From AV80 sp035536995 (GTDB lineage: Bacteria > Verrucomicrobiota > Verrucomicrobiia > Chthoniobacterales > UBA10450), in NCBI GenBank assembly GCA_035536995.1, contig DATLNB010000013.1, forward strand, positions 18,435-82,434: a stretch of 64,000 bases of DNA, written 5' to 3'. Below the pieces are notes generated by a model. It worked only from the letters and a program-made list of their open reading frames with translations, did no database searches and had not been told where the DNA came from. The position numbers were made by a program, and so were the translations under genes. Within the stretch, counting starts at the first letter, position 1; the number at the start of each line of letters is the position of its first letter. This document shows, piece after piece, positions 52,721 to 60,595 of this stretch.

Positions 52721-52980
52721 TCAGCGATACACTTCGCGCCGATGGCGCACGCGTTCGATTGCCGCGATCAGAACAGCGTCATCCACCGTATAAATGACGC
52801 GGTAATCCCCCACTCGAATCCGGAAAGCATTCTCACTGCCTTGCAATTTACGGCAACCGTCGGGGCGGGGGTTGTCAGCGAGGGTCTCGGCGGCACGCAA
52901 CACCCGTCGCTGAACCGCAGGCTCGAGCCGGGGTAAGTCCTACTCCGCGGAGCGGCGAAACTCAACGCTGTAGTGCGCCA
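52721..52980 (-). pseudogene. RelE/ParE-family toxin interrupted by an in-frame amber codon
   Basis: Reading from ATG 52980, which overlaps the antitoxin 3' end by 19 bp as in intact pairs, the frame gives MAHYSVEFRRSAE and then TAG (52939-52941, codon 14), followed in the same frame by DLPRLEPAVQRRVLRAAETL and the rest: GSENAFRIRVGDYRVIYTVD, IERVRHRREVYR. These are the standard RelE/ParE-like strands (R-I-R-V-G-D-Y-R-V-I-Y). Downstream an ATG at 52903 would give a 60-residue product lacking the N-terminal helix pair. A single base change (TAG from AAG or CAG) separates it from an intact ~86-residue toxin. Confidence 0.85.
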
Positions 52981-53162
52981 TTCTTCTTCAGGCGACGCTT
53001 CACTTCCGCGAGCGGGATGGTCGGTTCCTTCTTCCGCCGCGCGATCACCGTCAGATCGCCCAAATCCTGCAGCAGCTCCTCGTATTCCTCGATCGGAAGG
53101 ATCACTGCAGTCCGCTTTCCGTTCTTCACCACATACTGCGGTTTAGTAGTCGCTGCTTTCAT
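52962..53162 (-). CDS. Phd/YefM-type antitoxin
   Basis: A 66-residue antitoxin: KPQYVVKNGKRTAVILPIEE then YEELLQDLGDL is the typical Phd/YefM N-terminal DNA-binding and dimer region (usually IxxNGKxxAVLVxxxEYExL), with a C-terminal tail PTIPLAEVKRRLKKNGALQR for toxin binding. It is intact and in the usual first position. The toxin gene starts inside its 3' end. These proteins normally autoregulate the operon. Here the partner is broken, so the antitoxin may be an orphan. Confidence 0.85.
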   Translation of the reverse strand: MKAATTKPQYVVKNGKRTAVILPIEEYEELLQDLGDLTVIARRKKEPTIPLAEVKRRLKKNGALQR

Positions 53163-53301
53163 GACAGCGCTAGCGTATCACCCGCGCGCCTTTCCGGCGA
53201 GAGCAACAATTTCGTCCTCATTGCCGCTATCCAAGCATGCGATGCAATTCTATCGCTACCCGATTACGATCCAGTTCATTCAGTAAGAGGGTTTGGTTGG
53301 T

Positions 53302-53396
53302 CCGCAGATTTACGCCGATTGGCGCAGATTAGGGCTCAGCTCGGAACTGATGAAGCTGAAGGTCGAATCTGCGCAAATCGGTGTAATCCGCGGATA
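53302..53396. repeat. Inverted-repeat element of the CAGATT family, copy 2
   Basis: Left arm CCGCAGATTTACGCCGATTG GCGCAGATTA; right arm AATCTGCGCAAATCGGTGTA ATCCGCGG. The arms are ~28 bp and about 85% complementary, and the interior is ~35 bp. It is the fuller relative of 52195-52280. The gap from 53163 to 53640 contains this element, two hairpins and no intact gene. Confidence 0.8.
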
Positions 53397-53538
53397 ACCT
53401 GCTGCATTGCCGATTTCCTTTTCGTCGCGTTCGCCACCAAGCGCTCCCGCCGCACCAAATCCCGTGTTCGCCCGCCGCACCGATATTCCAGCCACCGCCA
53501 GACAGGTTGCGGCCTAGGCCTGTCCCGCTCGTTTAAAA

Positions 53539-53561
53539 CTTGACGGCTTAAAGCCGTCAAG
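53539..53561. repeat. Perfect hairpin CTTGACGGCT
   Basis: CTTGACGGCTT, A, AAGCCGTCAAG. A second perfect palindrome, GTTCCCAACC-ttt-GGTTGGGAAC, is at 53618-53640, adjoining the truncated beta-lactamase. No T tract follows either one. Confidence 0.75.
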
Positions 53562-53617
53562 ATGTCAACGCGCTCAACCCATCCATCTGCAGGCCAAGCC
53601 CACCGCTTCAGCCGTCG

Positions 53618-53640
53618 TTCCCAACCTTTGGTTGGGAACG
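53618..53640. repeat. Perfect hairpin GTTCCCAACC
   Basis: Arms GTTCCCAACC and GGTTGGGAAC, loop TTT. It sits exactly where homology of the beta-lactamase fragment stops, so it could mark the deletion or insertion junction. Confidence 0.75.
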
Positions 53641-53895
53641 CAATTGTCCGCGCCACCCGGACCCCAGCTTCTCCACGCTCCCGCGAATCTGCGACGGCGA
53701 CGATTCGAGATTGGCGTTGATCAGAATATTACCGGCTGGCGTAGTAACCAGGTATACCGCCAGGTCCTGGCTGCCGACATAGTACAGGTTATCGGAGATC
53801 TGAAACGGTGGCAGCGCCGTCGTCCACTCGGGATTCAGTTCCGCGCGTGCGGTGAGCGCGAAAAACAGAGCGAAGAGCAAGAAGAGGCGGCGCAT
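53641..53895 (-). pseudogene. N-terminal fragment of a subclass B3 metallo-beta-lactamase
   Basis: From ATG 53895 the frame gives a signal peptide (MRRLFLLFALFFALTARA) and LNPEWTTALPPFQISDNLYY, VGSQDLAVYLVTTPAGNILI, NANLESSPSQIRGSVEKLG, the N-terminal ~80 residues of the B3/BJP-1-like family. Homology ends near 53650. The zinc ligands (H-x-H-x-D-H and downstream His residues) are in the missing part, so no hydrolase activity is possible. An upstream extension of the frame to 54120 is unsupported. The fragment ends at the palindrome 53618-53640. The intact gene was probably a chromosomal MBL-fold enzyme, common in soil bacteria. Confidence 0.8.
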
Positions 53896-54062
53896 GTGTT
53901 GTTCGATGGACGCAGATTGCCGCTCGATCTGTCGCGAACCCCTCTCTTGCGTTTGATTCCGTTCGCGTTTTGTCGAGATCGACGACGAGCGTGGAAGGCG
54001 GCGCCTGTCGCTTGACCCCGCAACCGTAGCGACTGCAATCGCGCCGTTGAAGAACAGATGCT

Positions 54063-54932
54063 TCACTCTTCCGCGCGTTCTTGAAGCTCCTTTAAGGTCT
54101 TGCCGTCCGCAGTTCGCCAATAATCGCGTCCGTTCACGCTAGCGCCAGCGACAACCGATGCCGCTGTCGATGGTGACGTGAACTCGAAGTCCTGCGTAAA
54201 CTTCAGTTCATGTCCTGCTGTAAGCAGCACGCCTGACTTGATCAGCTCGTGTCGCAATCCTTGCGCATAGCTTTGCATCGATTCGAATATGGAGCTCGCA
54301 GCATCCGAATCCTTCAGCACGATGAAGCCGTCTTCTGATTCGTACCCTTTGGCCGTCAAATCACGACGCATAAACGTAAAGAGTGTTCGCGCTTTGGTAT
54401 TGTGTTCTGGCTTCTCGAAGATCGACACCCCCAAGACCGGAAAGCACAGAAGCATCTCATCCAGGAACGTTTCGATCGAGGCGTGGTCTGCATCCGACAG
54501 CGAAGGCTTGCCCGGCATGTTGAGGTTTGTGAGCTGGCATCGCTTAGCGTCCTTTGCGAGTCCAATCAGCCGGTGTTCGAGATGCTCTACGTGAGCTTTG
54601 TTAAGGTTAGCATCTTTGCTCGTGAAAAAATATGCGGTCGTCCAAAAATCTGTCTCCGCGTGATGACGCTCAAGCCGGCTTCGGACAGGATCCGCTTCAC
54701 CGATATAGGCAATCGGAACATCTGAGGACTCCGAAGGTCCGAGCAGGACATAAACGCCTGCGCGACCAAATTCCTTCTCCGTTTTCGCCAGGTTGAAGCG
54801 TGGCCGCGGACACACGACGCCTAATCCCGTCCAATTGGTCTTCTCGACGAGTCGAAGCCCTGACGGCGAGCCTTCAACAAGAAAGATCTGAATCGAGAAT
54901 CCGCGGCGCGGGGCGTGATCGGCTAGAGCCAT
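54063..54932 (-). CDS. GIY-YIG nuclease with C-terminal DUF4357 domain
   Basis: 289 residues. The GIY-YIG catalytic domain spans about 55-130: GVYVLLGP (59-66), AYIGEAD (75-81), the conserved Arg in PVRSRLERHH, and a Glu in HVEHLEHRLI. The N-terminal ~45 residues are an extra strand-rich region. The C-terminus (about 225-285) matches DUF4357: TAGHELKFTQDFEFTSPSTA, ASVVAGASVNGRDYWRTADG, KTL. DUF4357 nucleases commonly travel with DNA modification genes. It is the last gene of a four-gene operon; the TAG of the methyltransferase abuts its ATG (TAGATG). It is a likely DNA-cleaving effector, with the caveat that GIY-YIG proteins also act in repair. Confidence 0.88.
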   Translation of the reverse strand: MALADHAPRRGFSIQIFLVEGSPSGLRLVEKTNWTGLGVVCPRPRFNLAKTEKEFGRAGVYVLLGPSESSDVPIAYIGEADPVRSRLERHHAETDFWTTAYFFTSKDANLNKAHVEHLEHRLIGLAKDAKRCQLTNLNMPGKPSLSDADHASIETFLDEMLLCFPVLGVSIFEKPEHNTKARTLFTFMRRDLTAKGYESEDGFIVLKDSDAASSIFESMQSYAQGLRHELIKSGVLLTAGHELKFTQDFEFTSPSTAASVVAGASVNGRDYWRTADGKTLKELQERAEE

Positions 54933-56060
54933 CTATCGAGGACGCAATACGAGTAGAAGTTCGTCGGTTCGTCTGATGGCGTCGCGTTTCACACAACCGA
55001 GTGTTTTCACGCCACCACCACCAAGCGACCTGAACCTGCTGCTTACCAACTGTTCGTCTAAATGAAAGTACTGCGTCGCTACCTCGCGCACTGCGGGTCC
55101 TGAAAGCCCGTTTGAGCACTCGTGCAACGGAAACGTCACTATCGTTCGAGCGCCGCGGCTAGAAATTGTTTTGAGAAGCTCCGAGAACGCTCGTTTAGAC
55201 TCACTCGTAACGCTGTAGCGCGACCACGGACGAGCGGAGACCGCTGGGTATCGGCCTACCCCCGATACTTCGCCACATTCGCCTTGCGCGACAGTTTCCA
55301 AAACGTGGTAGAAGCGACTGTAATGCACTCCAGAGTACGGTGGATCGATGAATGCCAAGTCTCGTTCGGATAATTTGAGGGCCGCTTCGTTCGCATCACA
55401 AACCTGAGCACGACCGCATCGCCTCGCATGCGTCTGCGCAAGGGCGGCGAAACCTTGGCGCGTTCGCTCGGCTACATCGCGTGACCACGCTTCGGCCAAG
55501 AACGGCTTCGCGGTGTATGTTGGCTGAAAAGGCTGTGCTGTATGTCCCGGCGCAGCGGCTGCGTGGCTCGCAGCCCGTATTAACGCTGCTATTGCAACAG
55601 TTCGTATCGGGTCTTGCGGTGGAACGGTCGCGCGAAGCACGTCTAGCCAGACAGCTTGAGTCGGACTGAAGTAGTGACCGCCATAAGCGCGCGTTATTGG
55701 GAACCCCAATCGACTCGCGCACCATTTACGAGCCTCTGCCACAGCGTTCTTTGTAATTTTAATTACAGGAGGCGCATCGCATTTCCGAAACCCGCGCTCG
55801 GCGCGTCGGCACCAAGCAGTCCAGGAAGATCTCCAGTCAAAGTTGTAATCACGCTCTATGACCGCGTTCGCGAGTTTCTCGCTATAGCACTGGAGATCAA
55901 AAGCCAGAACAGGTAAGTCGAAGTTCTGAGCGACATGAATGGAAACGGCACCGGAACCGGCGAAGAGATCAACAAATCTGTTTGCGGTTGCCGCTTCGCC
56001 TGTCAGCAGTTCGCCGAGACCATTACCAAGCATTAGGCGCTTGGAGCCCATATACTTCAT
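54933..56060 (-). CDS. D12-class DNA adenine N6-methyltransferase
   Basis: 375 residues. AdoMet-binding motif I is FVDLFAGSGAVSIHVA (29-44), preceded by the characteristic KYMGSKR (2-8). The catalytic motif IV is IDPPYSGVHYSRFYHV with DPPY at 239-242. This order is the alpha (Dam/D12) class. The central region (about 90-230) is longer than in Dam and presumably recognises DNA. It should methylate adenine in a sequence-specific manner. The start overlaps the DGQHR gene stop by 4 bp (ATGA), so translation is coupled. With the GIY-YIG gene it forms a possible modification/restriction pair. Confidence 0.9.
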   Translation of the reverse strand: MKYMGSKRLMLGNGLGELLTGEAATANRFVDLFAGSGAVSIHVAQNFDLPVLAFDLQCYSEKLANAVIERDYNFDWRSSWTAWCRRAERGFRKCDAPPVIKITKNAVAEARKWCASRLGFPITRAYGGHYFSPTQAVWLDVLRATVPPQDPIRTVAIAALIRAASHAAAAPGHTAQPFQPTYTAKPFLAEAWSRDVAERTRQGFAALAQTHARRCGRAQVCDANEAALKLSERDLAFIDPPYSGVHYSRFYHVLETVAQGECGEVSGVGRYPAVSARPWSRYSVTSESKRAFSELLKTISSRGARTIVTFPLHECSNGLSGPAVREVATQYFHLDEQLVSSRFRSLGGGGVKTLGCVKRDAIRRTDELLLVLRPR

Positions 56061-57202
56061 AGGTGCTGCGGTATCGGGATAGGACTTTGTTGGCGAATCG
56101 TCTGGTAGAGAATTCGCTGACCCGACGAGCCGGGTATGAACTGTTCTTTTGTGAAGCCGTTATCTTCCACTTTGACAGGATCTAAGAGAGCAAAAAAACT
56201 TTCCTGCGACGGAAGGGGTTCGATGCCGACGTGAAGACAGGCGTCTTTGAAGAAGCGCATCAGTGCCAAAAAGCCCGTACTCTTGTTCAGAATCAAGCCG
56301 CGGGCAGGTGAATCCCAGGCGCTCGGCCATTTCTGGCGTACCGCAGCAAAGTAGTTGCTGACGAGGGTGGCAATTTTTGCGTCCTGCTCTTCACGGAACC
56401 ATGACCGCAGGAACAATTCAGGAGCGAGTCGCTCATCCTTTGGAAGCTTCTTGCTCGGATTCCGTTTCAGAAAGTCGCGGTCTTTCATCGCGTTACGCGA
56501 GATATATTTCAACAGCGCCTCAACAAACGTCGCTTGGGTTAGCGTCTCTGCCGCAGCGTCGTCTGCCGTTCCCAAAACTTTGATCTTGTCCCGAAACGGA
56601 CTGCCCTGCTGGCGATTAAGGAGAATCGCAATGTTATGACATGTTTTCTCGGGGCTTCGATTCTTCGCTAACTCGAATAGGTCGTAAACGAGCGACTTAT
56701 TCACCTTCGTTTGCGTCTTGTTGATTGTGGCGAAGATCAACGCCTGCTCTTCGATATCCGCATCTACAAAAATCGTGACAACACATTCGAAAGGCTCGTT
56801 GGCCTCAATCAAGGCGCGCAGGCCCTCGATGCGGTGCTGTCCGTCCAAAACCTTCGCTACTCGCCCGTCCGGCCGGATCTCCAACTGCTTGGTTGCTCGG
56901 TCGTAGAAAATGTTCCGTACGTTCTTGTCGTCTTTGTCGAACGATTCGACCGCCAAGATCACACTCGTCGGGAACGCGGCGTCTACAGTGTTCACATACG
57001 CGCCGATCTCTTTCACACGTGTCTTCGAAAGCGGCCTCTGAATCCCAAGGACAGTCTCGACTTCGCGTTCCTCGCGTTCGATTCGCCTCACATCGACATG
57101 CGTGATTGCTATGAGGTCCTTCGCCGAAATGCGGGCGATGTAGAATCGCCCGATTGGCTGCTGAACCTCGAAACACGGACAAATAATTGCGTCGTCGATC
57201 AT
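56057..57202 (-). CDS. DGQHR-domain (DndB-like) protein
   Basis: A 381-residue protein with the DGQHR signature at 120-124 in VAKVLDGQHRIEGLRALIEA, followed by VTIFVDADIEEQALIFATIN and KTQTKVNKSLVYDLFELAK, as in the DGQHR/DndB family. DndB regulates DNA phosphorothioate modification operons, and other DGQHR proteins occur in diverse defence islands. DndC, DndD and DndE are absent, so this is not a Dnd system. Each end overlaps its neighbours by 4 bp (ATGA), tying it into the operon. It could act as a nucleic-acid-bound regulator or ParB-like cofactor; no experimental basis is known for this arrangement. Confidence 0.88.
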   Translation of the reverse strand: MIDDAIICPCFEVQQPIGRFYIARISAKDLIAITHVDVRRIEREEREVETVLGIQRPLSKTRVKEIGAYVNTVDAAFPTSVILAVESFDKDDKNVRNIFYDRATKQLEIRPDGRVAKVLDGQHRIEGLRALIEANEPFECVVTIFVDADIEEQALIFATINKTQTKVNKSLVYDLFELAKNRSPEKTCHNIAILLNRQQGSPFRDKIKVLGTADDAAAETLTQATFVEALLKYISRNAMKDRDFLKRNPSKKLPKDERLAPELFLRSWFREEQDAKIATLVSNYFAAVRQKWPSAWDSPARGLILNKSTGFLALMRFFKDACLHVGIEPLPSQESFFALLDPVKVEDNGFTKEQFIPGSSGQRILYQTIRQQSPIPIPQHL

Positions 57203-57735
57203 GGGCGCTGGAGGTCCTCTACTTCGGTTTCAAGATCATCCACTTGGTCGTCACGGACGTCTTGGTTCGACGGCAGCTTCTTGTGCTGGATCACGAGACA
57301 ACGGTATGTCACGAGAAGCGCGCTGATGTATGGGATTACAGACGAGAGAACGACTGCCTCTGGGAGCATTCGCGAAGTCGCCGGCACAATACCCTGGTTC
57401 ACTAACGCCAGTGCACCGTAAAAGAGACAGGAAAACGCGATGACCAAGATCGCCACGAGACCGAACGCGGAGTTCAAAAATCCTTTTACATTCTCGGGGC
57501 TGCGGAGCACGTACACCGCGCTCGCCATCAGGCTGGCGCTGGCGGTCAGAAGATTGCCGCTTGCTAATAAGCGTGCCCAGTCACCGTTCCATTGATCGAA
57601 AGCTGCGAGAAGGCCGACCGCAGCAAGCGTCGGGACCAAACTGAAACAAGCGCTGTAGAGCAGGTAAAGAATGCATCGCGATACGGTCGCAAACGCCGTC
57701 CCTGTCGTCGGAACCAGCGACGTGTAGTGTTCCAC
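57199..57735 (-). CDS. Four-span membrane protein, first gene of the defence-like operon
   Basis: 178 residues from GTG 57735. Hydrophobic segments are at about 14-46, 57-76, 85-113 and 124-146, followed by a short acidic, coiled-coil-like tail (DVRDDQVDDLETEVEDLQRP). I do not recognise a family. Position one in a DNA-modification operon and the small polytopic design are reminiscent of membrane effectors in abortive-infection systems, but that is inference only. The stop overlaps the DGQHR gene start by 4 bp. On the minus strand the upstream region TAGAATGATAACC could hold a -10 box. Confidence 0.75.
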   Translation of the reverse strand: MEHYTSLVPTTGTAFATVSRCILYLLYSACFSLVPTLAAVGLLAAFDQWNGDWARLLASGNLLTASASLMASAVYVLRSPENVKGFLNSAFGLVAILVIAFSCLFYGALALVNQGIVPATSRMLPEAVVLSSVIPYISALLVTYRCLVIQHKKLPSNQDVRDDQVDDLETEVEDLQRP

Positions 57736-57826
57736 GTTAGCACGCGTTAATGGTTATCATTCTATGGACCGACGGCGAGCGAAAAGGCCAGCCCTTTCGA
57801 TATATCGCAGTGCTGGCCCCACTGAA

Positions 57827-57930
57827 TCACTCAGCTTGTAGCGCGATCATTGGGTCGACGCGCTTGGCGGAGTGGGCGGAGATCCAGCAAGCGAAGGAGG
57901 CGATGGTGAGGGCAGACCGGGAGGGATTGG
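57827..57930 (-). pseudogene. C-terminal relic of a MacB/FtsX-type permease
   Basis: The minus strand reads LTIASFACWISAHSAKRVDP then MIALQAE and stop (57827-57829), matching the conserved end of MacB/ADOP permeases (W-L/I-P-A-R-R-A-x-R-V-D-P-M-x-A-L). No upstream homology is found before 57930, so about 30 codons remain. The rest of the gap 57736-58018 is without features. Confidence 0.6.
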
Positions 57931-58018
57931 AAAGTGACGTGTGACCGGCGATCGGTCAATCACATTGCCTTGTCGGACGATGAGCTTTCGGACATTGGGA
58001 AGCTTTGTGCCCTGAGCC

Positions 58019-60169
58019 TCAATTATTCGCGTCGGTCGGCTTGGTGGGGGCGGGCTTTGTTTCGTCGGGTTTGGGTTCGTCCTTGGGGTCGAATTTGGGT
58101 TTCTCAAGGGTCGGCTTGCCCCCGATGTGGCGGGCCAGCCAGCTCTGCATCTCCCAGTGCCAATGAATGGCGTTCTGCGGCTTCAAGACCCAGTGATTTT
58201 CATCGGGGAAAATAACGAGGCGTGAGGGCACGTTCTGGGCCTGCAGGGCGCCGTAGAGTTCCAGGGCATTGCCGTAGGGGACGCGGTAATCGAGCTCGCC
58301 GTGGATGACGAGCGTCGGCGTTTTGAAATTCTTGGCGTAGAACATCGGATTATTCCGCTGGAGCCCCTCCACGTCGGCCCAGGGGGTGCCGCCCATCACC
58401 ATCGCGAAACCGTGCGGGACGTCGGTGGCGAATTGCGAGTAGCTGTTGTTGACGCCGGCGTGGTCCACGATCGCCTTGAATCTATCGGTGTGCCCGAGGA
58501 TCCACGCTGCCATGTAGCCCCCGTAACTTGCCCCCGCGGCACCGAGCTTGTCGCCATCGATGTTCGGGAATTTCTGCATCAGCATGTCGGTGGATTTCAT
58601 GATGTCCTCGAGCGGTTTGTCGCCCCACTGGTTCAGGATGCTCTGCGCGAATTTCTCACCGAACCCGGTGGAGCCGTGCCGATTCACCCAGGTCACCATC
58701 CAGCCGGCAGCCGCGAAGACCTGCGTATTCCAGCGGTAGCTCCAGCTGTCGCGGTTCATCGTGTGCGGACCGCCATGGAGCAATTGCACGAGCGGATATT
58801 TTTTGGCCGGATCGTAATTCGGCGGCAGCACCAGCCAGCCGTGGACGTCCGCGTCGTTCGCGCCCTTGAACCAGTACGGCTCCGGCTTTCCGAGGGTGAA
58901 GCTCTTCATGAGTTCATCGTTGAAATGGGTGAGCTGGCGAGCTTTCCCGCTCTTGGCGTCGAGCGCGAAGATTTCGTTAGGCCGACTCGTGTTGTCATTC
59001 TGGAATACGACCGCGTCCACGCGGACGTCGAGGCCGGTGGAGGTGCCCTCCGCGTGCACTGGCTTGAGGCCGGTGCCATCAGCGTTCAGGCGGAAGATCG
59101 GCACCACGCCTTTTTCTTCCGCGGTGATCCACAGGGTGCGGTTATCCGGGGCCACCCGGACGTCGCCGATCGAGTAATCGAGCGCTTCCGTCACCTGCAC
59201 GTTTTTGCCCGTGGCCAGATCATGGCGCCAGAGCTTCTCGGATTCGCCGGAGTAGTACGGCGTCTCCTGTCGCTTGAAGAAAACGGAGCGGCCGTCTGGC
59301 GCGAAAATCGGAGAGCCGTCGTCGCCTTTGTTCTCGGGCGTCACATTTTTCACTGAACCGGGTGCGTCCGTCGGGATGAGATAGATGTCTGCGTTTGGGT
59401 AATCGCGGAACGGTGCGGGCGTGGAGTTGAACTCGAGCGCAATCGTTTTCCCGTCCGGTGAAATGTCGAAGTGGACGTCACCGCTGTTGAGGAAGAGTCG
59501 GTCAGCCGCCGGGGTGAGGTCGGTCAGGGCCTTTGTCGTAAGGTCGACGCGCAACAGGCGGTGGACGAGGTTGTCAGTGAGGTAGTGGTCGAAGTGACGA
59601 TATTGCCGGTTCTCCGTCACTTTCGCTGTCATCTTGGAGTCCTTGCGCCGCTTGAACTCCTTTTTCATGGCAGCGAGGTCCGCCTTCTCCCATTTGCCAA
59701 CGAGCTCTGGAATCGCCGAGGTGGCGAAAACGATGCTCTTGCCGTCTGGCATCCACTTCGGCGCGATAACAGCACTGGGCAGCTCGAGGATTCTTTCCGC
59801 CTCACCGCCGCCGAATGGGATCACGTAAAGCGAACCGTTCTCATCCTCGCCGCGCTTCGAAGTAAAAGCGATGCGGGTCCCGTCCGGGCTCCATCGAGGG
59901 GAATCTTCGCTCGTTTCCGCAGTGGTGAGCCGGCGCACTTCTCCACTGGCCACGGCAACCGTCCAGAGATTGCTCGTGCTTTTGTTTTTCTCGATCGACC
60001 ACTCCTGCACCGGGAAAACGGCGTGGCGGCCATCGGGAGACAAGGCTGGCGTGCCCACGCGCTTGATCGCCCAGAGGTCTTGTGGGGTGAGAAGCCGCGG
60101 TTCCGCGCCGAACGTGGCGAAAGACAAACTTACCGTAAAAACAAACCCGAGAAGCAAACGCGTTATCAT
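58019..60169 (-). CDS. Secreted S9-family peptidase (prolyl oligopeptidase type)
   Basis: 716 residues from ATG 60169; ATG 60181 is an alternative. A signal peptide (MITRLLLGFVFTVSLSFATF, ending GA) leads to a beta-propeller of TolB-like blades (LSPDGRHAVF, WSPDGTRIAFTSKRGE, FAPDGRSVFFKR), residues about 25-430. The C-terminal alpha/beta-hydrolase has the Ser in GASYGGYMAAWILG, the Asp in HGELDYRVPYGNA and the His in PDENHWVLKP, so all three catalytic residues are visible. It ends in a Lys/Pro-rich tail (DPKDEPKPDETKPAPTKPT). It likely cleaves short peptides in the periplasm or outside, for nutrition. The only neighbour within 200 bp is the relic at 57827. Confidence 0.92.
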   Translation of the reverse strand: MITRLLLGFVFTVSLSFATFGAEPRLLTPQDLWAIKRVGTPALSPDGRHAVFPVQEWSIEKNKSTSNLWTVAVASGEVRRLTTAETSEDSPRWSPDGTRIAFTSKRGEDENGSLYVIPFGGGEAERILELPSAVIAPKWMPDGKSIVFATSAIPELVGKWEKADLAAMKKEFKRRKDSKMTAKVTENRQYRHFDHYLTDNLVHRLLRVDLTTKALTDLTPAADRLFLNSGDVHFDISPDGKTIALEFNSTPAPFRDYPNADIYLIPTDAPGSVKNVTPENKGDDGSPIFAPDGRSVFFKRQETPYYSGESEKLWRHDLATGKNVQVTEALDYSIGDVRVAPDNRTLWITAEEKGVVPIFRLNADGTGLKPVHAEGTSTGLDVRVDAVVFQNDNTSRPNEIFALDAKSGKARQLTHFNDELMKSFTLGKPEPYWFKGANDADVHGWLVLPPNYDPAKKYPLVQLLHGGPHTMNRDSWSYRWNTQVFAAAGWMVTWVNRHGSTGFGEKFAQSILNQWGDKPLEDIMKSTDMLMQKFPNIDGDKLGAAGASYGGYMAAWILGHTDRFKAIVDHAGVNNSYSQFATDVPHGFAMVMGGTPWADVEGLQRNNPMFYAKNFKTPTLVIHGELDYRVPYGNALELYGALQAQNVPSRLVIFPDENHWVLKPQNAIHWHWEMQSWLARHIGGKPTLEKPKFDPKDEPKPDETKPAPTKPTDANN

Positions 60170-60316
60170 GCCTGCAGCCATACCAGCCGCCCGGGCAGAG
60201 TAAAAGCAGGGACTGCGGACCCGTTCGTCGCGCGAGGCCGACCCGGTTTACGGGAAGCACCAGACACCAAACGCGAACAGCGGGTCCGTTAAAGGAGAGC
60301 GGTTTCGGTTAGTGAT

Positions 60317-60560
60317 CGAAATCCCAAATCCCAAAGACCAAATCCCAGGTAAATTCAAAATCCCAACGATCAAAAGGGGACGCCCCGCGCCGAGAGCGCG
60401 CCGGTCCCGGTCGGCGATTAGGCAGTTGCTGCTCCTTGGGCGCAATGTCGCTCCTTGGGTGGGAATAACCGTCCGCTGGCGATTGGGCGTTTTCTTTGAT
60501 TGTTGGGGATTGAGTTTTACCCGGGCTTTGGGCTTTGCGATTTGGAGCTTGGGATTTCTT
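60317..60560. repeat. ~245-bp imperfect inverted repeat, AAATCCC family
   Basis: Left arm 60317-60372 (AAATCCCAAATCCCAAAGAC, AAATCCCAGGTAAATTC) and right arm 60499-60560 (TTGTTGGGGATTGAGTTTTA, CTTGGGATTT) are near inverted complements with indels. The interior (60373-60498) carries CTCCTTGGGCGCAATG and CTCCTTGGGTGGG. A copy of the left arm is at 37580. The 426-bp gap before rmlD (60170-60595) holds only this. Confidence 0.7.
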
Positions 60561-60595
60561 GGAGCTTGGAGCTTCGGACGCTTAAGGTGGCCCTG

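Noticed and set aside
56057..57202. Full Dnd phosphorothioation system
   Set aside because: Only a DGQHR/DndB-like protein is present; no cysteine desulfurase, DndC, DndD or DndE is seen within the window.
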